Origin: Chromohalobacter sp. 11-W
GTDB taxonomy: Bacteria; Pseudomonadota; Gammaproteobacteria; Pseudomonadales; Halomonadaceae
Direction: 5' to 3'
Assembly: GCF_029889905.1 (NCBI RefSeq)
Contig: NZ_JARANZ010000009.1
Location: 62,001 to 126,000 of the forward strand
DNA: 64,000 nt
The notes below the pieces were generated by a model. It was not told the DNA's origin, searched no databases, and was given only the letters and a program-made list of their open reading frames with translations. Below, in pieces: positions 37,803-47,851 of this stretch. The stretch's first letter is position 1; every line of letters begins with the position of its first letter. Both the position numbers and the translations under genes were made by a program.

Positions 37803-38978
37803 TCATTGAAGTTGTTTTTCAAGCGATTTGCGAGCCAGTCCGGTGAGCAGCCGGATGCCATCCGGCATGATCCGATCATTGAAATCGTACTCAGGGTGGT
37901 GAAGACCGCGGCTATGCTCGGCGTCGCCGGACCCGACATGGATATAGGCACCGGGACGCTCGGCCAGCATATAAGAGAAATCCTCCCCGCCCATGCAGGG
38001 CTTATGGTTCACCGCCAGCGCTTCCTCCCCGAAGCAGGTGGCTATGACATGCCGAGCCGATTCGGTTGCGCCCGCATCGTTGTAGGTGACCCCGAACTTA
38101 TCCTCAATGACTAACTCGATCTCCGCGCCATAGTACTGTTCCAGACTCTGGCAGAGTCGGCGCAGGCTCGACTGCACGATCTCGCGGGTTGCTTCGTCGA
38201 GAGCGCGAATGGTGCCGGATAACTTTGCGGTATCGGGGATAACGGCAAAACCAGCCAGGTCACCGCTTTGCAGAGCACATATGCTCAACACCGCCGGACT
38301 CAGCGGATCGACCTCCCTGGCAATGATGGTGTGGGCCTTATGCACGAGTTCGGCGGCGATGCGAACAGGATCAATACAACCATGTGGGTTAAGTCCACCG
38401 TGCCCACCGCGGCCGTGAATGGTGATATCGATTCTGTCACCACCGGCCATGATCGGCCCCGGGATAAGGCCGTACTCGCCGATCGGCAGCGACGGCCAGT
38501 TGTGTAGCGCGTAGATTTCACGCATATCGAAACGCTCGAAGATACCGTCCGCAATCATCGCCTTGGCGCCGCCGACTCCTTCTTCTGCTGGCTGGAACAC
38601 GAAATAGACCGTACCTGCAAAATCGTCGTTTTCCTTCAAGTATTCGACCGCCCCCAGCAGCATGCTGGTATGGCCGTCGTGGCCGCAGGCATGCATCCGC
38701 CCGGCACGCGCCGAGGCATGCTCGACGCCGCTTTTTTCCTCGATGGGCAACGCGTCCATATCGGCCCGAAGCCCGACACTGGCATCGCTATCGCCAGCCG
38801 CGCCCACGATCCAGGCCACGATGCCAGTCTGACCGATACCACTGACGTACTCGACGCCTAGCGACTCAAGATAGGCTTTCACCTTGCGAGACGTATCATG
38901 TTCCTCGAAGCCCAACTCAGGCTCCTGGTGCAGATTGTGTCGGAATTGGACCAGCTCGTTCATAGTCTCGGTCTTCAT
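37803..38978 (-). CDS. M20-family amidohydrolase (hippurate hydrolase/aminoacylase type)
   Basis: 391 residues. RHNLHQEPELGFEEHDTS, LRADMDALPIEEKSGVEHAS, MHACGHDGHTSMLLGA and VFQPAEEGVGGAKAMI are the successive metal-site and catalytic blocks of the peptidase M20D group. Enzymes of this group hydrolyse N-acyl amino acids. It lies about 70 nt before DUF3311-SSS on the same strand, so an importer is likely cotranscribed downstream. The start could also be ATG 38963 (MNELVQFRH). Confidence 0.9.
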   Translation of the reverse strand: MKTETMNELVQFRHNLHQEPELGFEEHDTSRKVKAYLESLGVEYVSGIGQTGIVAWIVGAAGDSDASVGLRADMDALPIEEKSGVEHASARAGRMHACGHDGHTSMLLGAVEYLKENDDFAGTVYFVFQPAEEGVGGAKAMIADGIFERFDMREIYALHNWPSLPIGEYGLIPGPIMAGGDRIDITIHGRGGHGGLNPHGCIDPVRIAAELVHKAHTIIAREVDPLSPAVLSICALQSGDLAGFAVIPDTAKLSGTIRALDEATREIVQSSLRRLCQSLEQYYGAEIELVIEDKFGVTYNDAGATESARHVIATCFGEEALAVNHKPCMGGEDFSYMLAERPGAYIHVGSGDAEHSRGLHHPEYDFNDRIMPDGIRLLTGLARKSLEKQLQ

Positions 38979-39266
38979 AAGCATCCCGTTCGCGCTACAC
39001 CCATACTTAGTTGGGCGAGGAATTGCATCTTTTTCGATTATTTTAAAGTGTATTGCAGAACTTTTAATGTCAAGTCTTCAACCAAGCCCCCTACTCCCCA
39101 CCAATGACTATTACCCCGCCATGGCGCTTGCCTTATCATCTGTTGGCGTTCGAAATCGCAGGCATCATGGATTCTCATCAATCACGGCAGCGGGGTGCGT
39201 TACTCTGGGTAACGACCAAAGTCGCAACTCGATAACACTCTATAACAACAGAGGTATGTCGCTGCC

Positions 39267-40163
39267 ATGAAACACCCCATCACGACACTACTAGCCACCC
39301 TGGGCCTGAGCCTTTCCACCGTCGCCACGACGGCGCACGCGCAAGACGACCCCATCGTGGTCGGCGGGCTCAACTACACCGAGCACCTGATCCTCACTTC
39401 GGCCACCTACCAGTTGCTAAAGGCCAACGGCTACAACGTCGACAAGCGCGACGGGCTGGGCACCTCGGTGCTGCGCCAGGCGCAGGAGAACGGCCAGGTC
39501 GATCTCTACTGGGAATACACCGGCAACTCGGTGATTCTGTTCAATGATCAGCCGCAGCCGGACAACGCGGCCGAGACCTATGCCACCGCCAAGCGCCTGG
39601 ATGCCGAGAAAGGCCTGATCTGGCTGGATCCTTCGGACACCAACAACACCTACGCACTCGCCATGCGCGAGGCTGACGCCGAGAAGCGTGACATCCACAC
39701 CCTCTCGGATCTGGCTACGGCGATGAACGACGGCGCCGACCTGACGCTCGCCTCCAATGCCGAATTCTATGCCCGCGACGACGGTCTAAGGCCGCTGCAG
39801 GAAGCCTACGGATTCGAGTTCCCGCGCTCGCGCGTCAAGCGCATGGATTCAGGGCTGACCTACAATGCGCTGCGCGAAGGCGAGGTCGACGTAGCGCTGG
39901 TGTTCGCCACCGATGGCCGCAACGGCGCCTTCGACTTCGAGGTGCTCGACGACGACCAGCAGTTCTTCCCGGTCTACCAGTTGGCGCCGGTGATACGCGA
40001 GGAAACGCTCGACGCGCATCCCGACCTCGAGCCCCTGCTCAACGACATGTCTGCCGCGTTGAACGACGCGACGCTGATCGATCTCAACCGCCGCGTGGAT
40101 GTCGACGACCAGAACATCGAAAGAGTCGCCAAGGACTTCCTGACCGAAAACGACCTGCTTTAA
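39267..40163 (+). CDS. Osmoprotectant-type ABC substrate-binding protein (orphan copy)
   Basis: 298 residues with a signal peptide ending AHAQD. The OpuAC-like domain opens VVGGLNYTEHLILTSATYQL and contains GLGTSVLRQAQENGQVDLYW, the family's quaternary-ammonium-binding layout. Closely paralogous to the proteins at 47852 and 48823 but separated from their permeases by about 5 kb. It may supply a different solute to the same transporter. It is followed by the CocE/NonD hydrolase. Confidence 0.9.
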   Translation: MKHPITTLLATLGLSLSTVATTAHAQDDPIVVGGLNYTEHLILTSATYQLLKANGYNVDKRDGLGTSVLRQAQENGQVDLYWEYTGNSVILFNDQPQPDNAAETYATAKRLDAEKGLIWLDPSDTNNTYALAMREADAEKRDIHTLSDLATAMNDGADLTLASNAEFYARDDGLRPLQEAYGFEFPRSRVKRMDSGLTYNALREGEVDVALVFATDGRNGAFDFEVLDDDQQFFPVYQLAPVIREETLDAHPDLEPLLNDMSAALNDATLIDLNRRVDVDDQNIERVAKDFLTENDLL

Positions 40164-40235
40164 CTCCCGCATCGATCCCATCTTCCTTACTGGGGGCGAT
40201 GCGAGCATCGCCCCCTGCTGACGACAGGACCCTCC

Positions 40236-42275
40236 ATGTTTCCGAGTGGAAGCCAACCCGATGCCCGGGAAGTACGCGACTTCCCGCACCCGATCGTCGA
40301 GGAACCGGCACTGTTCATTCCGCTGCCCGACGGCAGCCTACTCGCGGCACGAATGTGGCGGCCGGCTGATGCCGAGACCCATCCCGTGCCCGCGATCATC
40401 GAGTGCATTCCCTACCGCAAGCGGGATGCCACCAGTGCCGACGACGAACGCATGCACCCCTACTTCGCCGGCCACGGCTACGCCGCGCTGCGTATCGACC
40501 TGCGCGGCAGCGGCGACTCGGACGGCGTGCTCGAGGACGAATACCTGGCGAGCGAGCAGGACGATATCGTCGCCGCGATCGCCTGGATAGCCGAACAGCC
40601 ATGGTGCAGTGGCCGCGTCGGCATGATGGGCATTTCCTGGGGCGGGTTCAATTCTCTGCAGGTAGCCTCGCGCCAACCGCCGGCGCTCGGCGCGATCATC
40701 GCCGTTGGTGCCACCGTCGACCGCTATCACGACGACGTCCACTACAAGGGCGGCTGCGTGCTCAACGAGAACTTCGGCTGGGCAGCCTCATCGCTTGCTT
40801 TCATGTCGCGGCCGCCGGACCCCGCCTTGCGCGACGACTGGCGCGAACTCTGGCAGCACCGGCTCGCCCATCAACCCTTCGTCGCCGAGAACTGGTTCGA
40901 TCACCCGACGCGCGATGCCTACTGGCGCCACGGCTCGGTATGCGAGGATTATTCGCGCCTGACGACGCCGACCCTGGCCGTCACCGGCTGGGCCGATGCC
41001 TACGTCAACTTCGTCGCCGAGATTCTCGAGCATGCGCCCTGCCCCCGGCGCGGTATCGTCGGCCCCTGGCCGCACGCCTACCCGCACCTGGCGATGCCGG
41101 GACCGACCATCGGCTTCCTCCAGGAAGCGCTGCGCTGGTGGGATCACTGGCTGAAGGATCGCGACACCGGCATCATGGAGGAACCGCTGTACCGCGTATT
41201 CTGTCCGTCCTTTTCCGAGGCCGATCCACAACGCCTCGACGTGCCCGGCGAATGGCTCGCCGAGACACAGTGGCCGAACCCATACATCGCTGCCCGCGAC
41301 CTGGCGCTAGGCAACGGCGAGCTGCATGCCCCGAACGATGGCGCCGCCCGCCCCGGCGTGGCCAAACTGCGCGCGCCCGCCGACAACGGCCTGCAATGCG
41401 GCGAGTACATCCCCCACAGCAGCGGCCCCGAGATCGCTGGTGATCAACGCGGCGACGACGCCCACTCGCTGACCTACGACACCGACCCACTGGATGCCGA
41501 CACGGTGATTCTCGGGCGTCCCACGCTATCCCTGCGGGTCAGCGTCGACCAGCCGCGCGCCAACCTGATCGTGCGCGTTTGCGACGTCTCGCCCGAAGGC
41601 GTGTCGCAACGCGTCTCCTACGGCGTACTCAATCTCTGCCACCGTGACAGTCACGTCACACCCTCCGAGGTGCCGTGCGATACGCCGCTCGACGTGACCG
41701 TGTCACTGAACCAGACCTGCTATCGCTTCACTGCCGGGCATCGGCTGCGCGTCTCGGTGACCACCGCCTACTGGCCGCTGGTCTGGCCGAGCCCTTATCC
41801 GGTGACGCTGACCCTGCATGAGGCCGACTCACGGCTCACACTGCCCCAGCGAGCCCCGCACGATACACCGCCCGTGCAGTTCGAACCGGCGGTGTTTTCA
41901 GGGCCCATGCAACATCGGATCGTACGCGCGGGCGAACAGTCCCGGGACGTCACCCACTCGCTGACCGACGGCTGGACCCGGCATGCCATCATCGACGACT
42001 TCGGCGAGATCGCCTACGACCACGGCCTGACCAACATCGCCTCGGCGGACGAGCGCTACGCCATCCACCCTGCGGACCCGGCCACCGCGACCATGAGCAA
42101 GAGCTGGCGCCAGGCCTTTCAGCGCGACGACTGGCAGGTACACACCGAGACCTGGGCGGAGTTGAGCTGCGACGCCGAGTGGTTCTACCTGGAAGCGCGC
42201 CTGCAAGCCTTCGAGGGCGACGAGCGCTTCATCGACCGGCGCTGGAAAACGCGACGCCGCCGACGCTGGGTGTAA
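40236..42275 (+). CDS. CocE/NonD-family hydrolase
   Basis: 679 residues. Alpha/beta hydrolase with the nucleophile Ser in GMMGISWGGFNSLQVA near residue 132 and an Asp/His pair expected in TGWADAYVNF and PWPHAYPH. A C-terminal jelly-roll domain of the X-Pro dipeptidyl peptidase type begins near residue 405. Members cleave ester or amide bonds (cocaine esterase, glutaryl acylase). No signal peptide, so probably cytoplasmic. It follows a quaternary-amine-type binding protein, which suggests hydrolysis of an imported ester or amide (inference). Confidence 0.87.
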   Translation: MFPSGSQPDAREVRDFPHPIVEEPALFIPLPDGSLLAARMWRPADAETHPVPAIIECIPYRKRDATSADDERMHPYFAGHGYAALRIDLRGSGDSDGVLEDEYLASEQDDIVAAIAWIAEQPWCSGRVGMMGISWGGFNSLQVASRQPPALGAIIAVGATVDRYHDDVHYKGGCVLNENFGWAASSLAFMSRPPDPALRDDWRELWQHRLAHQPFVAENWFDHPTRDAYWRHGSVCEDYSRLTTPTLAVTGWADAYVNFVAEILEHAPCPRRGIVGPWPHAYPHLAMPGPTIGFLQEALRWWDHWLKDRDTGIMEEPLYRVFCPSFSEADPQRLDVPGEWLAETQWPNPYIAARDLALGNGELHAPNDGAARPGVAKLRAPADNGLQCGEYIPHSSGPEIAGDQRGDDAHSLTYDTDPLDADTVILGRPTLSLRVSVDQPRANLIVRVCDVSPEGVSQRVSYGVLNLCHRDSHVTPSEVPCDTPLDVTVSLNQTCYRFTAGHRLRVSVTTAYWPLVWPSPYPVTLTLHEADSRLTLPQRAPHDTPPVQFEPAVFSGPMQHRIVRAGEQSRDVTHSLTDGWTRHAIIDDFGEIAYDHGLTNIASADERYAIHPADPATATMSKSWRQAFQRDDWQVHTETWAELSCDAEWFYLEARLQAFEGDERFIDRRWKTRRRRRWV

Positions 42276-42339
42276 TACCGTGGGGAATACTAAGGAGAGT
42301 TCCAGTCTCTGAAATAGGATGACACCTATTGGCTTCAGA

Positions 42340-42368
42340 ATGCCCGAGGCAGCGCCTCGGGCATTTTT
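42340..42368 (+). terminator. Rho-independent terminator after the CocE/NonD gene
   Basis: An 11-bp perfect stem (ATGCCCGAGGC / GCCTCGGGCAT) with a 3-nt loop is followed by TTTTT. Confidence 0.9.
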
Positions 42369-42624
42369 GTGACATGCGTCAGCCCCACAATGACACCTCC
42401 AATGAACCATAGCGGTGCAAGGACTACGCTCTACGATAGCCAAGGCCCCGCGTTGCGGAGTTGATTGTGCACATTGCACGACTGATTGACTCACCGAAAA
42501 GCGGAAATCGACAACCTCGCACAGTGATTGCCATCACTACCCAATAGTGGAACGTCTTTTGCTTCATGCAGGGTGTAGCAAGACTACCTCCAGCTATTCA
42601 TGCGGACTCTCCGCGGAGCATACG
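42369..42624. other. Control region upstream of the cytosine-permease-family gene
   Basis: About 255 bases with no gene. A short palindromic GTGCACATTGCAC lies near 42467-42479 and may be an operator; nothing else stands out. Confidence 0.35.
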
Positions 42625-43881
42625 ATGGAAAACTCAGACTACCCATTGAGCGAAGTGCCCAATAATGAACGTAAAGGGCTACTCTCAACCTCGGTTGTAC
42701 TGCTCGGTTTTACCTTTTTTACCGCCACCATGTGGGCGGGCGGATCACTCGGCATCGCATTCCCGTTCGGTGAGCTGTTGGGGGTGATTCTTATCGGTAA
42801 CCTGCTGCTGGGCGCCTATGCAGCGGCCCTGGCTTATATTGCTTGTAAAAGCGGCCTCAACTCCGTGCTGATGGGACGTTTCTGCTTTGGCGAGATGGGC
42901 AGCAAGCTGTCTGACTTCGTGCTCGGCTTCACCCAGATCGGCTGGTACGCCTGGGGGACCGCCACCATCGCCGTGGTGCTGGTAAAGACCACCGGCCTGT
43001 CGGCGTCGCTCGAGACTCCGCTGATGGTGCTGTTCGGCCTTGCCTTTTGCGTCACCGCAATGATCGGCTTTCGCGGACTGGATCTGCTTTCCCGCTTTGC
43101 CGTGCCGGCGATGATGCTGTTTATTCTGATCAGCCTTTACACCGGCATGGTGGACGTGGGTGGGCTTTCCGGCCTTGCGGGGCAGACGCCTTCCGAGAGC
43201 ATGAGCCTTGCCGCGGCCATCACCGTGGTCATCGGCACCTTCATCAGTGGCGGCACCCAAGCCACCAACTGGAGCCGTTTCGCCCGCACGCCGAAGATCG
43301 CAGTGATCGCGACGCTGGCCGCCTTCTTCGTCGGCAACGGCCTGATGGTACTGACTGGCGCACTGGGGGCGATGATCTACCAGCAGGCGGATATCGTCGA
43401 TGTGATGCTGGCTCAGGGCTTCGTGGTGCTTGCCGTACTGATGCTATTCCTCAACATCTGGACCACCCAGGACAACACCATCTACAACTTCGCCGTCGCC
43501 GGCTGCAACCTGCTGCGCACCGACAAGCGCAAGGTGGTCACCGTGGCCGGCGCTGCCATCGGTACCGTGCTGGCCGTGGGCGGCATGTACAACCTGCTGA
43601 TTCCGTTCCTGGTGCTGCTCGGTACCTTCATCCCACCGATCGGCGGCGTGATCATGGCGGACTTCTGGCTCAACCATAAGGGCCGGTATCCGGCGCTGGC
43701 CGACGTCAGCCTGCCGGCCTTCAACTGGATCGGCCTGGCTTCCTATGCGATCGCCTCCGGGATGGCTTACTTCTCCCCGGTACTCCCGCCGCTGGTGGGC
43801 GTCATCGCCGCGGCCCTGTGCTACGCCATCCTGCTGAAGCTGCCGCTCGCCAGCCCAGCGCTGGACCCGGCCGAAGACTGA
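42625..43881 (+). CDS. Cytosine/purine permease family transporter (NCS1, CodB-like)
   Basis: About 418 residues with 12 TM helices. The N-terminal PNNERKGLLSTSVVLLGFTF and MWAGGSLGIAFPFGE, then ISGGTQATNWSRFARTPKIA, match the CodB branch of NCS1. Substrates of this family are nucleobases, hydantoins or related cyclic amides. I start at ATG 42625 (MENSDYPLSEVP); frames continuing upstream lack support. Convergent with the nitrilase-family gene at 44005. Confidence 0.88.
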   Translation: MENSDYPLSEVPNNERKGLLSTSVVLLGFTFFTATMWAGGSLGIAFPFGELLGVILIGNLLLGAYAAALAYIACKSGLNSVLMGRFCFGEMGSKLSDFVLGFTQIGWYAWGTATIAVVLVKTTGLSASLETPLMVLFGLAFCVTAMIGFRGLDLLSRFAVPAMMLFILISLYTGMVDVGGLSGLAGQTPSESMSLAAAITVVIGTFISGGTQATNWSRFARTPKIAVIATLAAFFVGNGLMVLTGALGAMIYQQADIVDVMLAQGFVVLAVLMLFLNIWTTQDNTIYNFAVAGCNLLRTDKRKVVTVAGAAIGTVLAVGGMYNLLIPFLVLLGTFIPPIGGVIMADFWLNHKGRYPALADVSLPAFNWIGLASYAIASGMAYFSPVLPPLVGVIAAALCYAILLKLPLASPALDPAED

Positions 43882-44004
43882 TATGGCGATAACCTGCGCC
43901 GAAGAGCGGCGCTGATCAAGGTCGACGTGGCCAAGAGCAACGGTCCGCCTAGCTGCGGACCACCTCCTTGCGAAGACTCGGAACGCCAGGTACAGGCCAC
44001 GGCC

Positions 44005-44865
44005 TCAGCCGCGGCGCTCGCGCTCCAGCCGCTGCGCCATCAGCGAAGCCACCAGTGGCGTATCGGCGTCGCGGTGGGTCGGCATCGCAAAACGCGCGGC
44101 GTCGATCTCGTCGGTGTCGATGTCGGCGCTGACGAGGGTCTCGCCGTCCTCGGCCCGTGCCAGCACTCGGCCATCGACGCCGACGATGCAACTGCCGCCC
44201 CAGAACCAAGCGTCACCTTCGGCCCCGTAGCGATGCGCCATGACCATCGGTGTGGCATACATCATGGCGTAGAACTTCAGGCAGATCAGCCAATTGCCTT
44301 CGTCGTCGAAGTCGCCGTCAACCATCCCCGTCGCCGCGTTGACCGGCGCCAGCATCACATCGGGCCGCTCCAGCATGGCCGCGTGAGCCAGGCCCGGATT
44401 CCAGAGATCGGCGCAGATCATCACCCCGCAGGCGAGCCCATCGGCGTCGGCGACGGTGAGCGCCTGCCCCTTACCGAAATGTTTGCCCTCCTCGTGCCCG
44501 CCGTAGGTACAGAGGTTGAGCTTGCGGTGCACGGCGACGACGCGGCCCCCACACAGGCACGCCATGGCGTTGGCGTATTCGCCGCGACCGCAGCGCTCGA
44601 CGAAGCCCAACACGGTCAGCATATCGCCGGCGGCATCCGCCAGTTGGAGCAGACGCGGGTCGTCGCGCTCCATCGCGACCTCGGGGACACGCGTCCCCAG
44701 GTCGTAACCTGTCAACGAGAGCTCGGGGAACACCAGTACATCAACGTCCTGGTGGCGCGCCGACTCGATGACGCGACGATGCGTCTCGACATTGCACGCG
44801 ACATCGGCCAAAACGCATTGAATCTGGGCGGCGGCGAGTCGGTAATTCGTTCGGCGAGTGCTCAA
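44005..44865 (-). CDS. Carbon-nitrogen hydrolase (nitrilase superfamily), copy 1
   Basis: 286 residues. The catalytic Glu is in VFPELSLTGYDLG, the Lys in HRKLNLCTYGGHEEGKHF and the Cys in MICADLWNPGLA. Members hydrolyse amides, carbamoyl groups or nitriles. I start at TTG 44865, because AGGAGG lies 8 nt upstream of it and would fall inside the gene if the TTG at 44883 were used. Strongly similar in every motif to the gene at 51162, a paralogue in the same island. Confidence 0.88.
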   Translation of the reverse strand: MSTRRTNYRLAAAQIQCVLADVACNVETHRRVIESARHQDVDVLVFPELSLTGYDLGTRVPEVAMERDDPRLLQLADAAGDMLTVLGFVERCGRGEYANAMACLCGGRVVAVHRKLNLCTYGGHEEGKHFGKGQALTVADADGLACGVMICADLWNPGLAHAAMLERPDVMLAPVNAATGMVDGDFDDEGNWLICLKFYAMMYATPMVMAHRYGAEGDAWFWGGSCIVGVDGRVLARAEDGETLVSADIDTDEIDAARFAMPTHRDADTPLVASLMAQRLERERRG

Positions 44866-45123
44866 GATGCAGGCCTCCTGCAAGGCAAATCAAAACGCGA
44901 CATTATCGCCGACGAGCATACGGCGAAGTCGTTGAATTTCCTATCGAACGCCCATTGCCACTGAAAATGAATGAGATGACACATCCTAATGCCCAAAACG
45001 GGGGGCACTCGCGAAGAGCGTGTTATGCTCTTCACATAATACGAACTTATAAAAAGCCTTTCATATAAGAAATTTATACGAGTTCAAACAAACCACTCCG
45101 ATCGCGAGTGCGAGGTCCGTGCC

Positions 45124-45786
45124 GTGGAATTACTGCAATATTTTCTCGACAATCTCGAATTGCTGGGGACCCTCACCCTCGAGCACATCAGTCTGGTAGG
45201 TGTCGCGGTGGGGATCGCCACGCTGACCGGCGTTCCCATTGGCATCGCCATCACCAAAAACGAGCGCATCGCCAAGACCGTGCTCTACATCGCCTCGATC
45301 ATCGTGACCATTCCCTCCATCGCGCTGTTCGGGATCATGATTCCGATCCTCTCGCTCATCGGCCAGGGCATCGGCTACATGCCGGCGGTCATCGCGGTAC
45401 TGCTGTACTCGCAGCTGCCGATCATCCGCAACACCTACACCGCCATCAACAACGTCGACCCGGCCCTGCGCGAAGCCGCGCGTGGCGTCGGCATGAGCCA
45501 GAACCAGCGCCTGCGCATGGTCGAGATCCCACTTGCCGTGCCGGTGATCATGGCCGGCGTGCGTACCGCCGTGGTGCTCAACATCGGTGTCATGGCGATC
45601 GCCGCCTACATCGGCGCCGGCGGGCTCGGCACGCTCATCAGTCGCGGCATTTCCCAGTCCGACCCACGTCAGCTGATCCTCGGCGCCGTGGCCGTCAGCG
45701 TGTTGGCGATCATCGTCGACTATGCGCTGCTGGCCCTGCAGAAGCGGCTGACGCCCAAGGGCATGGAACGCGCCGCCACCACCTGA
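45124..45786 (+). CDS. Glycine betaine/choline-type ABC permease (OpuCB-like)
   Basis: 220 residues from a GTG start. About six TM helices; EAARGVGMSQNQRLRMVEIP is the EAA loop contacting the ATPase. IGIAITKNERIAKTVLYIAS and NIGVMAIAAYIGAGGLGTLI are typical of OpuCB/YehW. First gene of the run permease-ATPase-permease-binding protein-binding protein. Confidence 0.92.
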   Translation: MELLQYFLDNLELLGTLTLEHISLVGVAVGIATLTGVPIGIAITKNERIAKTVLYIASIIVTIPSIALFGIMIPILSLIGQGIGYMPAVIAVLLYSQLPIIRNTYTAINNVDPALREAARGVGMSQNQRLRMVEIPLAVPVIMAGVRTAVVLNIGVMAIAAYIGAGGLGTLISRGISQSDPRQLILGAVAVSVLAIIVDYALLALQKRLTPKGMERAATT

Positions 45787-45847
45787 TTCGCCTCCGCGCC
45801 ACGCGCTGCAAACTACAACAGGCTGCCGACCCGACAAGGACCGCTTC

Positions 45848-47029
45848 ATGATTCGACTCGATAACTTGACCAAGGTCTTCGACACGCCCAAGGGCGCGGT
45901 GACCGCCGCCGACCACATCAGCATGGAAGTGCCGAGCGGCGAGATCTGCATCCTGCTCGGCCCCTCCGGCTGCGGCAAGACCACCACCCTGAAGATGATC
46001 AACCGCATCATCCGCCCGACCTCGGGCAAGGTGTTCATCAACGGCGAGGACACCACCAGCCTCGACACCCAGGATCTGCGCCGCAACATCGGCTACGTGA
46101 TCCAGCAGATCGGTCTGTTCCCCAACATGACCATCGAGGAGAACATCACCGTGGTGCCCAAGCTGCTGGGCTGGGACAAGGCCAAGTACCGAGAGCGCGC
46201 CCGCGAGATGATGCACATGATCGCGCTGGAGCCGGATGCCTTCCTCAAGCGTTATCCCAGCGAGCTTTCCGGCGGGCAGCAACAGCGCATCGGCGTGGCC
46301 CGGGCACTGGCCGCCGATCCCCCCGTGATGCTGATGGACGAACCGTTCGGCGCCATCGATCCGATCAACCGGGCGGTGATTCAGGACGAGTTCCTGAAGA
46401 TGCAGCAGGACCTCAAGAAGACGATCATGTTCGTCAGCCACGACATCGACGAAGCGATCAAGATGGGCGATCGCATCGCCATCTTCCGTGAAGGCAAGCT
46501 GGTCCAGTACTCGGAGCCGGACGAGCTGCTCGCTGCGCCCAAGAACGATTTCGTCGAATCCTTCCTGGGCGAGGATCGGGCATTGAAGCGCCTCAACCTG
46601 GTCAAGGTCCGCGATCTGGCCAGTGAGGAAATCGGCCTCGTCCGCCCGGACGACACCCTGGCCACGGCACTTCAGCGCATCGAATCCTACGGCTACGTGA
46701 ACAGCATCGTGATGGTGAACCACAAGCGCCAGCCGGTGGGCATCATCACCGCCCCCGTCGCCCGCACCACCCAGGGCCATTGCCGCGATCACTACCAGAG
46801 CGTGCCGGTGGTGGTCAGCCTCGACGACGACCTGCGCAAGGTCGCCTCGCTGATGTTCGCCCACGACATGACCTGGGTGCCTTGCGTCGACGACGACGGC
46901 CGCATCGTCGGCCAGATAACCCAGCGCGCGATCACCCATCACCTGGGGTCGCGCTACCGCGCCCATTCCAAGGGCGATGACGGCGTCGCGCTCGACGAGG
47001 CCTCTCCGTCATCGGCCCCCAAGGAGTAA
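45848..47029 (+). CDS. Glycine betaine/choline-type ABC ATPase (OpuCA-like)
   Basis: 393 residues. Walker A LLGPSGCGKTTTLKMINRI, signature ELSGGQQQRIGVARAL, Walker B PPVMLMDEPFGAIDP. Two CBS domains follow (about 250-375); in this transporter group they sense ionic strength and gate activity. Cytoplasmic motor of the importer. Confidence 0.94.
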   Translation: MIRLDNLTKVFDTPKGAVTAADHISMEVPSGEICILLGPSGCGKTTTLKMINRIIRPTSGKVFINGEDTTSLDTQDLRRNIGYVIQQIGLFPNMTIEENITVVPKLLGWDKAKYRERAREMMHMIALEPDAFLKRYPSELSGGQQQRIGVARALAADPPVMLMDEPFGAIDPINRAVIQDEFLKMQQDLKKTIMFVSHDIDEAIKMGDRIAIFREGKLVQYSEPDELLAAPKNDFVESFLGEDRALKRLNLVKVRDLASEEIGLVRPDDTLATALQRIESYGYVNSIVMVNHKRQPVGIITAPVARTTQGHCRDHYQSVPVVVSLDDDLRKVASLMFAHDMTWVPCVDDDGRIVGQITQRAITHHLGSRYRAHSKGDDGVALDEASPSSAPKE

Positions 47030-47033
47030 GCCC

Positions 47034-47765
47034 ATGCCGACGCTGAATCTTGCCGGCGCCGGGCGTTTGCTGGTGCTGGTGGCCGTCTTCCTCGCTGGTG
47101 TCTGGAGTCAGTCCAGCGGCGTGATCGACGACTTCATCTTCTATCTGCCCGACGTCCATTACCTGGCCGTGCAACACCTGTGGCTGACCGTCATGTCCGG
47201 TGGCCTGGCGATCCTGGTCGCCATCCCGCTGGGCATCTGGCTATCGCGCCCCAGCATGGCGCGGGTCGCCGAATCCATGATGCAGGTCCTCAACGTGGGC
47301 ACCACCATCCCCACGCTGGCCGTGCTGGCGCTGTCGATGAGCTTTCTCGGCATCGGCACCGTCCCGGCGGTCTTCGGGCTGTTCGTGGCCACGCTGCTGC
47401 CCATCGCCCGCAACACCTATACCGGGCTCAAGGGCGTCGATCCGGCCCTCAAGGAAGCCGCGGCGGGCATCGGCATGTCGCCCACCCAGCGCCTGCTGCG
47501 GGTCGAACTGCCCAATGCGCTGTACGTCATCTTCGCCGGCATCCGCACGGCGCTGGCGATCAACATCGGGACGGTGCCGCTGGCCTTCCTGATCGGCGCG
47601 GGCGGTCTCGGTGAGCTGATCTTCACCGGCATCGATCTCTACGACCCGGTCATGATGCTCTCCGGCGCGATTCCCACGGCGTTGCTGGCGGTCGTGGTGG
47701 ACATGCTCATCGCCATCACCGCCTTCGTGGTAGTGCCGCGCGGGGTGAATCCGGGCCGCGCCTAG
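47034..47765 (+). CDS. Glycine betaine/choline-type ABC permease (OpuCD-like)
   Basis: 243 residues, about six TM helices, with the EAA loop KEAAAGIGMSPTQRLLRVEL. Paralogous to the permease at 45124, so the channel is probably a heterodimer. ATG 47034 follows AAGGAGTAAGCCC, four bases after the ATPase stop. Confidence 0.92.
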   Translation: MPTLNLAGAGRLLVLVAVFLAGVWSQSSGVIDDFIFYLPDVHYLAVQHLWLTVMSGGLAILVAIPLGIWLSRPSMARVAESMMQVLNVGTTIPTLAVLALSMSFLGIGTVPAVFGLFVATLLPIARNTYTGLKGVDPALKEAAAGIGMSPTQRLLRVELPNALYVIFAGIRTALAINIGTVPLAFLIGAGGLGELIFTGIDLYDPVMMLSGAIPTALLAVVVDMLIAITAFVVVPRGVNPGRA

Positions 47766-47851
47766 CGGACGCCCTCGACGGCTCGAACCCGACAATCAAC
47801 CGCTATCCAACAAGCAACGGCTGTCCAACAAGCAACGAAAGGAGCGACACC

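Noticed and set aside
40403-41443. A 346-codon plus-strand frame inside the CocE/NonD gene
   Set aside because: Out of frame with the full-length hydrolase; composition typical of a shadow.
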